Source: Muribaculaceae bacterium
Lineage (GTDB): Bacteria; Bacteroidota; Bacteroidia; Bacteroidales; Muribaculaceae
NCBI GenBank assembly: GCA_009775125.1
Contig: VSPD01000018.1
Span: 1-49,020, forward strand
Reading direction: 5' to 3'
Length of the DNA: 49,020 bases
Shown here piece after piece: positions 39,930 through 47,035 of the stretch. Below the pieces are notes generated by a model, which did no database searches, was not told the DNA's origin, and saw nothing but the letters and a program-made list of their open reading frames with translations. Position numbers and translations under genes: made by a program. Each line of letters begins with the position of its first letter. Within the stretch, counting starts at the first letter, position 1.

Positions 39930-41903
39930 ATGAAAGAAAAATTATTCCGGGGGATTTACAACTCGTCCCTCATCAAAAAATTCCTTGCCTCTCCATCGCC
40001 AAGCTGGCTCGTATGGTTTGCCGACACTGTTATCGTGTTATTGTCCTGCCTGCTTACCGTAGTGTTCGGCTCCGGCAAAACCTCATATCCTTCAATTTGG
40101 TTTGCAATTCCGATGAAAGTGACGGTGTGCGTGGCAGTGTATGCCGCCATCAACACTCTTTTTGCCACCTACCGGTATGTAGTGCGCCTCTCGTCGCTTA
40201 TCGACGTGGCCCGTACAATAAAACTTATCCTGGGCGCCTCCATTGTTTTAGCGATTATATCCACCGCGACATGGATAGCGACAGGCGTATCATACATTTC
40301 ATTCTGGAATATCTTCGTAATAGGCGTAATATCGTTCTCGATGATGACCCTGATGCGTCTTTTCATCAAGAGCATGTATTCATTCCTGATGCAACCGGGC
40401 AAAGTGCGCAAGCGCGTCGTTGTGCTTGGCACACATATCGACTCCCTTATGCTTGCCGCGGCATTAAAAAATGAAATCGACGGCTCATACACTCCGGTGG
40501 CCTTGCTCTCGCGCGGCACCAACCCTCCGAAAACAGCCAACGGTATTCCAATCTTCAAACTGAACCCGGACACTGTCGAGGAAACATTCCGGTTTCTTCG
40601 TGCCGACACTCTGATTTTCACCTCGTCGCAAATGGAGCTGATGCGTCAGCAACTTGCCGACATATTCCTGTCGCATTCCATAAAACTGCTTATGTTCAGC
40701 AGCGTGGAAGAATTTTCGATGCCCGACGACGACAATAACGACCACAACATATCGGCTCATGTGCAGAACATACACATCGAAGACCTGCTTGGCCGCGCCC
40801 CCATCAACACGGGCAACAAAAAAGTACGCGAGGTGTATTTCCAACAGACGGTAATGGTGACAGGAGCCGCCGGCTCTATCGGAAGCGAGATTGTGAACCA
40901 GCTCGCGTCGTTCGGAGCCAAAGACCTTGTGCTTATCGACCAGGCCGAGACTCCGATGCACGAACTGCAACTGCATATGCAGGAACGCCATCCGGGCATA
41001 AAAATCCACCTCTTCATCGGCGACATCGCCAACCGCGAGCGCATGGAGCAGGCTTTCAAGAAGTACCGCCCTCGCTATGTGTTCCACGCCGCCGCCTACA
41101 AGCATGTGCCCATGATGGAAATAAACCCGTCGGAGGCCGTGTGCACCAACATTTTCGGCACAAAGAACATTGCCGACCTGGCTGTGAAATATAATGTCGA
41201 AAAATTTGTGATGGTATCCACCGACAAGGCCGTGAACCCCACAAATATCATGGGCGCGTCGAAACGCATTGCCGAAATCTACGTGCAGTCGCTCTTCTTC
41301 AAACTCCGCCGCAATACCGACGGCCCCACCACTCAATTTATCACCACGCGATTTGGAAATGTGCTCGGCTCCAACGGCTCCGTCATCCCCCTTTTCAAAC
41401 GCCAGATTGAGGAAGGCGGCCCCGTCACGGTGACTCACCGCGACATCATCCGCTATTTCATGACCATCCCCGAGGCCTGCTCGCTCGTGCTCGAAGCCGC
41501 ATGCATGGGCGCAGGCGGCGAAATATACATTTTCGACATGGGCAAGCCGGTGAAAATCTACGACCTTGCCCGCAAGATGATTTCCCTTGCCGGGCTGCGT
41601 CCCGACATCGACATCAAGATTGTCGAGACCGGCCTGCGCCCCGGCGAGAAACTTTACGAGGAGCTTCTCTCCGACAAGGAGCGCACCATCGCCACTCATC
41701 ACCGCCAGATCATGATTGCCAAGGTGGTGACTTACGACTACGACAACGTGGTCGGGCAGCTCGACGAACTCGAACGCGACATCCACACAGCAAATCTCCA
41801 CGACATTGTGGCCCAAATGAAACGCATCGTTCCCGAATTCGTGTCCAACAATTCGAAATGGGCAGAAATCGACAAAGAACTCGCCGCTCAGGCCAACAAT
41901 TAA
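39930..41903 (+). CDS. Membrane nucleoside-diphosphate-sugar 4,6-dehydratase (WbpM/PglF/CapD type)
   Basis: A 657-aa protein of the long membrane-bound class. Four N-terminal membrane helices (within residues about 25-150) are followed by a CoA-binding-like Rossmann half (VVVLGTHIDSLMLAAALKNEI). The catalytic extended SDR domain starts near residue 309 (VMVTGAAGSIGSEIVNQLASF). Other motifs are FHAAAYKHVPMMEINPSEA, VSTDKAVNPTNIMGASKRIAE (Met replaces the usual SDR Tyr, as in FlaA1/PglF/WbpM) and RFGNVLGSNGSVIPLF. It is predicted to convert UDP-GlcNAc to the 4-keto-6-deoxy sugar for surface glycans. No glycosyltransferase genes follow, so it appears isolated from a capsule locus. Confidence 0.93.
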   Translation: MKEKLFRGIYNSSLIKKFLASPSPSWLVWFADTVIVLLSCLLTVVFGSGKTSYPSIWFAIPMKVTVCVAVYAAINTLFATYRYVVRLSSLIDVARTIKLILGASIVLAIISTATWIATGVSYISFWNIFVIGVISFSMMTLMRLFIKSMYSFLMQPGKVRKRVVVLGTHIDSLMLAAALKNEIDGSYTPVALLSRGTNPPKTANGIPIFKLNPDTVEETFRFLRADTLIFTSSQMELMRQQLADIFLSHSIKLLMFSSVEEFSMPDDDNNDHNISAHVQNIHIEDLLGRAPINTGNKKVREVYFQQTVMVTGAAGSIGSEIVNQLASFGAKDLVLIDQAETPMHELQLHMQERHPGIKIHLFIGDIANRERMEQAFKKYRPRYVFHAAAYKHVPMMEINPSEAVCTNIFGTKNIADLAVKYNVEKFVMVSTDKAVNPTNIMGASKRIAEIYVQSLFFKLRRNTDGPTTQFITTRFGNVLGSNGSVIPLFKRQIEEGGPVTVTHRDIIRYFMTIPEACSLVLEAACMGAGGEIYIFDMGKPVKIYDLARKMISLAGLRPDIDIKIVETGLRPGEKLYEELLSDKERTIATHHRQIMIAKVVTYDYDNVVGQLDELERDIHTANLHDIVAQMKRIVPEFVSNNSKWAEIDKELAAQANN

Positions 41904-41932
41904 AGAGGTTTCCAATCATAACACGTTTCCCT

Positions 41933-42631
41933 ATGAAAAAAATCATCACATTCTGCCTCATCGCCATCATGTCTTGTTCGCAGGCATCAGCTTTCGACCT
42001 GTCTTCCTTGCTCCAAGGCCTGGAAAAGGCTTCGAAAAGCTCCGGCGACTCCACCACGCAATCCACCGGTTCAAAAGACAAAACGTCCAATGCCCTCGGC
42101 GGCCTCGGCACTCTGCTCGGCGGCGTCGTGGAAAGCCTCACCGCCACATCAAGGCTTACCCCGGCCGACCTTGTAGGCACATGGACCTACTCTGCCCCGG
42201 CTGTTACCCTCGACAGCGACAACGCCGTCCAAAAAATCGGCGGAGCAGCCGCAACAGCCGCCATCGAGCAAAAAATAGCCCCTTATTATAAACGTGCAGG
42301 AATCACCAACCTTGTGCTCACTGTCGAGGCCGATTCTTCTTTCACGATGAAGACAAAGCTGTTCACACTCAAAGGCACTATCGCCACAGCCCCCGACGAC
42401 GGCAAACTCATATTCAACTTCAAGGCTTTCAACAAAATAAAAATTGGCGAGGTATCTACCATGGTTTCAAAATCGGCCAACACCCTGTCGCTCACTTTCG
42501 ACGCCTCGCGCCTGCAAGGCATCGTGACAAAAGTGTCGACGCTCTCTCAAAACGCCTCGATACAGTCCATCGCCAAACTCCTGGCTTCTTACGACGGGGT
42601 TTATGTCGGGTGCAAACTTAAAAAGGAATAA
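41933..42631 (+). CDS. DUF4923 family secreted protein
   Basis: A 232-aa protein. ATG 41933 gives a clear signal peptide (MKKIITFCLIAIMSCSQASA); an overlapping longer frame starting at 41501 lies inside the dehydratase gene and is rejected. After a low-complexity Ser/Thr/Gly linker, the mature domain (from LTPADLVGTWTYSAPAVTLDSDNAVQKIGGAAATAAIEQKIAPYYKRAGI) runs through antiparallel beta strands to VYVGCKLKKE. It resembles the lipocalin-like DUF4923 family of Bacteroidetes; its ligand and role are unknown. It follows the dehydratase by 29 bp and is probably cotranscribed, and the 10-bp repeat array starts at its stop codon. Confidence 0.85.
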   Translation: MKKIITFCLIAIMSCSQASAFDLSSLLQGLEKASKSSGDSTTQSTGSKDKTSNALGGLGTLLGGVVESLTATSRLTPADLVGTWTYSAPAVTLDSDNAVQKIGGAAATAAIEQKIAPYYKRAGITNLVLTVEADSSFTMKTKLFTLKGTIATAPDDGKLIFNFKAFNKIKIGEVSTMVSKSANTLSLTFDASRLQGIVTKVSTLSQNASIQSIAKLLASYDGVYVGCKLKKE

Positions 42632-42710
42632 ATCGATTTAATTCGACTTAAATCGATATATATCGAGATAAATCGAAATAAATCGAGATAATTCGAGATA
42701 ATTCGAAAAC
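42631..42710. repeat. Eight-unit 10-bp tandem repeat
   Basis: About eight successive decamers of consensus AATCGAGATA (variants AATCGATTTA, ATTCGACTTA, TATCGAGATA, AATCGAAATA, ATTCGAGATA). They begin at the stop codon of the DUF4923 gene and end 40 bp before the TTG start of trkH. One TCGA core occurs per approximate helical turn. Each core is a palindrome, so a protein could bind a single DNA face. RNA from either strand would be AU-rich with little structure. Confidence 0.85.
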
Positions 42711-42750
42711 TTAGCCTCATCCTCATTCGTTTTATCGTCAAAAACGAGTT

Positions 42751-44598
42751 TTGAAGAATAAGTTGAAATATTACAAGAAGCGGTGGGATTATTCCTTCAA
42801 CCGCTTCTTCTCTCATTTCGACGGACCTGTTTCCACATTGGGCACGGCTATCGATGTGGCTTCCTCCGTGGCCTCGCTGCTGGCTCTTGTCTCAATGGCC
42901 ATACGGGCCGGCTATGAATTGTCGGCCCCGGACGCCGCCATGCTCGACGCGGTGTTGCGCGTGGCCCTGTCTGTATTCTTTATCAACATTGTCTTTTCCA
43001 CACTTTTCCGCCGCAGAATCCGCCGGCAGACAAAGCGCGTGGTAAAATGGATTGTCGACATCCCGATTGTCCTGGCCGTGCTCGCGTGGGCATATCCTAT
43101 ACCCGACCATCCATGGATTCCGTGGCTCAAAACGATTCTTTACAGCCGCAAATTCCTGTTTTGCGCCCTCGCGGCCTACTCCGTTGTCGACCTCAGCTAC
43201 ACGCTCTCGCGCCTCACCGACCGGCGCACAAACCCCTCGCTCATCCTGGCCTCGTCGTTTTTGGTTTTCATCATCATCGGCTCGCTTGTGCTCATGCTTC
43301 CCAAATGCACATTCGGAGGCATTTCCTATTTCGACTCGCTGTTTGTGTCGGCCAGCGCCGTGTGCATCACGGGGCTTACGTCGGTCGACATCCCGTCGAC
43401 ATTCACACCGATGGGCGTGGCCGTGATTGCCGTGCTGGTGCAGCTCGGCAGCCTCGGCATTATCACGTTCACGAGTTTCTTCGCCATGTTCTTCACCGGC
43501 AACACGTCGATCTACAACCAGCTTCTGCTCCGCGACGTGATCTACACCAAGAGCATGAACGCCCTTATCCCCACCCTGCTCTATGTGCTGGGGTTCACCG
43601 TGGCGGTGGAAGCCGCCGGCGCCGTGGCCGTGTTTTTTTCCATACCCGACTCTCTGCCGATGGCTCTCGACGACAAGATTGTCTTTGCCACATTCCATTC
43701 CATGTCGTCTTTCTGCAACGCAGGCTTCTCCGTACTGCCCGGCGGCATGGCCAATCCCGAGCTCATGCGCTCGTCGCAAAGCATATATGTGGTCACGTCG
43801 GTGCTCATATTCGCCGGCGCTGTCGGCTTTCCGATTCTGGTCAATTTCAAGGATATTATCGCAGGCTATATCCACAGGGCGGTGTCGCGCATCCGGCGCG
43901 TCGCCGATGAACGTCGCCCGGTGCATATCTTCGATGTGAACACCAAGATTGTGCTCTACACCACTCTTGCAATCCTCGTGGCAGGCTCGGCGGCTTTCTT
44001 TTTTCTGGAATACGACAACACTTTGGCCGGAATGTCGCTGTCGGACAAGATAATACAGTCGGTGTTCAATTCGCTCATACCGCGAAGCGCAGGGTTCGCC
44101 TCTGTCGACCCGGCCCGGTTCCTCGACGTGACACTGCTGATTGTGGTGGTGCAGATGGTGATTGGCGGCGCGTCGCAGTCGATGGCCGGCGGCATCAAGG
44201 TAAACACCCTTGGAGCCGTGCTGCTTAGCCTCCGTTCGGTGCTGTTCGGCCACAACGGCACCACGGCCTTCCACCGCACCATAAACACGGCCTCTATCCG
44301 GCGTGCCAACGCCGTGGTGGCGCTCGCCGCATTGTCGCTTTTTGCCTATTGCGTGATTATTTTGCTTCTGGAGCCGCACATGTCGGCAAAAAGCGTTATC
44401 TTTGAAGTCGTTTCCGCCCTCTTCACCGTAGGATCGTCGCTGGGAATCACCCCCGACCTGTCCGATGCCTCAAAAGCGACGCTCTGCACCGCCATGTTTC
44501 TCGGCCGTGTCGGCATCATCTCCCTGCTCTGCGGCATGGTGGGGACTAAACGCGACATCTCTCAGCATCTCCCAAAAGACAATATTATAATCAACTGA
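42751..44598 (+). CDS. trkH: TrkH/KtrB-family potassium uptake membrane subunit
   Basis: A 615-aa protein, read from a TTG start at 42751 (first residues MKNKLKYYKKRWDYSF). No ATG exists between the upstream stop (42712-42714) and this codon, and the next in-frame ATG, 42895, would remove a membrane helix. After about four extra N-terminal helices come the K+-channel-like pores: SASAVCITGLTSVDIPSTFTPMG, MSSFCNAGFSVLPGGM, IPRSAGFASVDPARF and GGASQSMAGGIKVNTLGAVLLSL, each with the selectivity-filter Gly. It is the ion-conducting subunit for K+ (or Na+-coupled) uptake and pairs with the TrkA protein encoded 4 bp downstream. Confidence 0.93.
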   Translation: MKNKLKYYKKRWDYSFNRFFSHFDGPVSTLGTAIDVASSVASLLALVSMAIRAGYELSAPDAAMLDAVLRVALSVFFINIVFSTLFRRRIRRQTKRVVKWIVDIPIVLAVLAWAYPIPDHPWIPWLKTILYSRKFLFCALAAYSVVDLSYTLSRLTDRRTNPSLILASSFLVFIIIGSLVLMLPKCTFGGISYFDSLFVSASAVCITGLTSVDIPSTFTPMGVAVIAVLVQLGSLGIITFTSFFAMFFTGNTSIYNQLLLRDVIYTKSMNALIPTLLYVLGFTVAVEAAGAVAVFFSIPDSLPMALDDKIVFATFHSMSSFCNAGFSVLPGGMANPELMRSSQSIYVVTSVLIFAGAVGFPILVNFKDIIAGYIHRAVSRIRRVADERRPVHIFDVNTKIVLYTTLAILVAGSAAFFFLEYDNTLAGMSLSDKIIQSVFNSLIPRSAGFASVDPARFLDVTLLIVVVQMVIGGASQSMAGGIKVNTLGAVLLSLRSVLFGHNGTTAFHRTINTASIRRANAVVALAALSLFAYCVIILLLEPHMSAKSVIFEVVSALFTVGSSLGITPDLSDASKATLCTAMFLGRVGIISLLCGMVGTKRDISQHLPKDNIIIN

Positions 44599-44602
44599 CA
44601 CA

Positions 44603-45298
44603 ATGCGCTACTTAATAATAGGACTTGGCATTTATGGCTCGAACCTGGCCCGCGACCTCACCGACATGGGACACGAGGTGATAGGCGCCGACAACAAAAA
44701 GTCGAACGTCGACGCCATAAAGGACTATATTTCCACCGTCTACCTTCTCGACGCCACCGACGAGGCCGAGCTATCATTGCTGCCCATAAAGAATGTCGAC
44801 CTCGCCATCGTGGCCATCGGCGAGAACTTCGGCGCAAGCATCCGCACGGTCGCGCTGCTCAAGAAATTAAACGTGAAGCATATCTACGCCCGAGCTGTCG
44901 ACACTCTCCACGAATCAATCCTCGAAGGGCTCGACATCGACCGCATCCTCACTCCCGAGCAACGCGCCGCGCGCGACCTCACCTCGGAAATGGGCCTCGG
45001 CTCCAAAGTGCAGACTCTCGCGCTCGACTCCGACCACTATGTCCTTAAATTCCGCGCCCCCGAAGCCTTCGTCGGCCTGAAATATGCCGACGTCGACCTC
45101 AACGGCTCCTATCATCTCACCCTTGTGGCTGTGGCTCGCCCCGTCAAGTCGAAAAATATGCTTGGTATCGACCGCCGCGAATATCGCGCAATCGACGCAA
45201 TCGACCCCGACGACAAAATCACCGCCGACGACCTGCTCGTGTGCTACGGCACGAAAAAAGCATATTTCTCACTTTTCGAAACCACTTCTCCGACATGA
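44603..45298 (+). CDS. trkA: TrkA/KtrA-family potassium uptake regulator
   Basis: A 231-aa RCK protein. The N-terminal Rossmann fold (MRYLIIGLGIYGSNLARDLTDMGHEVIGADNKKSNVDAIKD, GxGxxG with Asp at the end of strand 2) binds NAD or ATP. YLLDATDEAELSLLPIKNVDLAIVAIGENFGASI is typical, and a TrkA_C domain follows (SDHYVLKFRAPEAFVGLKYADVDLNGSYHLTLVAV). It gates the TrkH channel from the cytoplasm. It starts 4 bp after trkH and its stop overlaps the ATG of the following permease gene (ATGA). Confidence 0.95.
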   Translation: MRYLIIGLGIYGSNLARDLTDMGHEVIGADNKKSNVDAIKDYISTVYLLDATDEAELSLLPIKNVDLAIVAIGENFGASIRTVALLKKLNVKHIYARAVDTLHESILEGLDIDRILTPEQRAARDLTSEMGLGSKVQTLALDSDHYVLKFRAPEAFVGLKYADVDLNGSYHLTLVAVARPVKSKNMLGIDRREYRAIDAIDPDDKITADDLLVCYGTKKAYFSLFETTSPT

Positions 45299-46551
45299 AC
45301 CCCTCCATATGGATAGCCGCCCGCCTGCGCCTCAACGACACCGGCTCGGGCGCCAACACCACCGGCGTGGCCATCGCTTCTATCGGCGTGGCCGTAGCCG
45401 TGGCCGTAATGGAAATCACCCTCGGCGTGGTCATGGGATTCAAGACCGGCATCACCGACCGTGTGCTGGGTTTCGACCCCGAAGTGTCGGTGCTCCCGGC
45501 CTACGACTACCCCTCCGGCGAGTCCGACCCTCATATCTCGGCATCGCCGGAGCTGCTCGGATATATCGCTTCCTCTTTGCCGCAGGCATCGGCAAGCATA
45601 AGCCTCAGCCAGCCCGGTATAATCAAAACCGACTCCGACTTCGCCGCCCTCTATTTCATGGCATCCGACACCACGCACGATTTCTCGTTCGAGCGCGGAA
45701 ACATCGTCGACGGCACTTTCCCCGACTACTCCGACCCCCGGCAAGCCAACAGCATCGTCGTATCGTCGGCCACGGCCCGTGCCCTCGGCCTCTCAACGGG
45801 CGACAAAGTTAACGCCTGCTTCATCGTGAACGAGGCCGTGAAATTGCGCCGGTTCACCATCGCCGGCATCTACGAATCCGGATTCGAGGAACGCGACAAT
45901 ACCGGCGCCTACGCGTCGCTCCGCGCCATGCAGTCGGTAGCCGGAGTCGACTCTCTGTCAGGCACCCGCATCGACATACGCTTCCCCGGCTCTCTCGCCG
46001 ACATTGAAGACGGAGCCTCCCGATTGCAGCAGACCCTTGTCGACGCCTATTCCGCCGGCTCGATACCGCAACTCTACCCCGTCGACAATATCCGCCACAC
46101 CGGAGCCGTGTTCTTCAACTGGCTCGACCTGCTCGACACCAACGTCGTCGTGATATTCATCCTCATGATATGCGTCGCCGGCTTCACCCTCGTATCGTCG
46201 ATGTTCATAATCATTCTCGACCGCATCCCCACAATCGGCCTGCTGCGCTCGATTGGCGCCCGCAAATCTATGGTAGAGCGCATCTTCGTGGTCATGGCCA
46301 TGCGCATCGTGGCCATCGGCCTGGCGGCCAGCAACATAGTCGGGCTCGGATTCCTCATATTCCAGCAGCATACCGGGCTGTTCAAGCTCGACCCGAAGAT
46401 GTACTACCTGTCAACCGTCCCCGTGCAAATAAATCCGGCATGGATGCTCGTCCTCAACCTCGGAGTCGTGGCCGCCGCCTACCTCATCCTCATTCTCCCC
46501 TCACGCCTGGCTGGCTCCGTGTCGCCGGCATCTACACTCCGGTATGAATGA
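45295..46551 (+). CDS. FtsX/LolC-like ABC-type permease
   Basis: A 418-aa membrane protein. ATG 45295 overlaps the trkA stop by 4 bp and gives the normal LolC/LolE-like beginning NPSIWIAARLRLNDTGSG; an earlier frame opening at 45241 is not needed. TM1 (GVAIASIGVAVAVAVMEITLGVVMGFK) is followed by a periplasmic domain (about 60-255), then three helices in the FtsX arrangement: VVVIFILMICVAGFTLVSSMFIIILDRIPTIGLLRSIGARKSMVERIF, then GLAASNIVGLGFLIFQ and MLVLNLGVVAAAYLILILPS. The RIPTIGLLRSIGA motif contacts the ATPase in LolC/MacB relatives. No ATPase gene is adjacent. It probably exports lipoproteins; the link to K+ uptake is only positional. Confidence 0.88.
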   Translation: MNPSIWIAARLRLNDTGSGANTTGVAIASIGVAVAVAVMEITLGVVMGFKTGITDRVLGFDPEVSVLPAYDYPSGESDPHISASPELLGYIASSLPQASASISLSQPGIIKTDSDFAALYFMASDTTHDFSFERGNIVDGTFPDYSDPRQANSIVVSSATARALGLSTGDKVNACFIVNEAVKLRRFTIAGIYESGFEERDNTGAYASLRAMQSVAGVDSLSGTRIDIRFPGSLADIEDGASRLQQTLVDAYSAGSIPQLYPVDNIRHTGAVFFNWLDLLDTNVVVIFILMICVAGFTLVSSMFIIILDRIPTIGLLRSIGARKSMVERIFVVMAMRIVAIGLAASNIVGLGFLIFQQHTGLFKLDPKMYYLSTVPVQINPAWMLVLNLGVVAAAYLILILPSRLAGSVSPASTLRYE

Positions 46552-46646
46552 ACGATTTTGAAATCTTTTTGCTCATTTAATTGTTTTTAAGACATAACCG
46601 GCACTTTTTTACAGCGTTTAGCCTCGCAAATCTTAAAAAAAAGACT

Positions 46647-46654
46647 TAACTTTG
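46647..46654 (+). promoter_or_regulatory. -7 box of rsfS-ftsH
   Basis: TAACTTTG fits TAnnTTTG and lies 20 bp before the rsfS ATG at 46675. The -33 box is not clear. Confidence 0.6.
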
Positions 46655-46674
46655 CATTTTCAACTATCCAATTT

Positions 46675-47034
46675 ATGAGTAATTCTCACGAACTTTATCA
46701 ACTTATCATAGAAGGCATCCAAGAACGCAAAGGGCGCGACATCACGCTCGTCGACATGATGCACATCGAAGATGCCCCTACCCCGCTGTTCATCATAGCC
46801 CAAGGCACATCAGCAATGCAAGTTGCCGCTATTGCCGACTCCGTGCGTGAATACGTTCAGGAGAAATCGGGCGTGAAACCCTACAACTACGACGGCTACC
46901 GCAACGCCGAATGGATTGTAATCGACTACGGACACATCCTCGTGCACATTTTCGTGCCCGAAGCCCGCCAGCGTTACAATCTTGAAGAACTTTGGGCCGA
47001 CGCCGTGATTACCGACATTGAAAATCTCGATTAA
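46675..47034 (+). CDS. rsfS: Ribosome silencing factor RsfS/IojAP
   Basis: A 119-aa protein of normal length. Signatures are the ERKGRDITLVDMMHI strand-helix, the DAPTPLFIIAQGTSAMQVAAIADSVRE core, and GYRNAEWIVIDYGHILVHIFVPEARQRYNLEELWADA with the invariant W..DYG..(V)H(I)F segment. In the family it binds L14 (uL14) on the 50S subunit and blocks subunit joining in slow growth. It is 1 bp upstream of ftsH, the usual Bacteroidetes gene order. Confidence 0.95.
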   Translation: MSNSHELYQLIIEGIQERKGRDITLVDMMHIEDAPTPLFIIAQGTSAMQVAAIADSVREYVQEKSGVKPYNYDGYRNAEWIVIDYGHILVHIFVPEARQRYNLEELWADAVITDIENLD

Positions 47035-47035
47035 A

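Noticed and set aside
39930..41903. Start of a capsule biosynthesis locus
   Set aside because: No glycosyltransferase, flippase or UpxY-type regulator follows; the next genes are a DUF4923 protein and K+ uptake.
42631..42710. CRISPR array
   Set aside because: The repeat unit is 10 bp with no spacers and no cas genes; it is a simple tandem repeat.
42892..44379. 495-codon minus-strand frame opposite trkH
   Set aside because: Antisense to trkH, with low-complexity composition and no domain.
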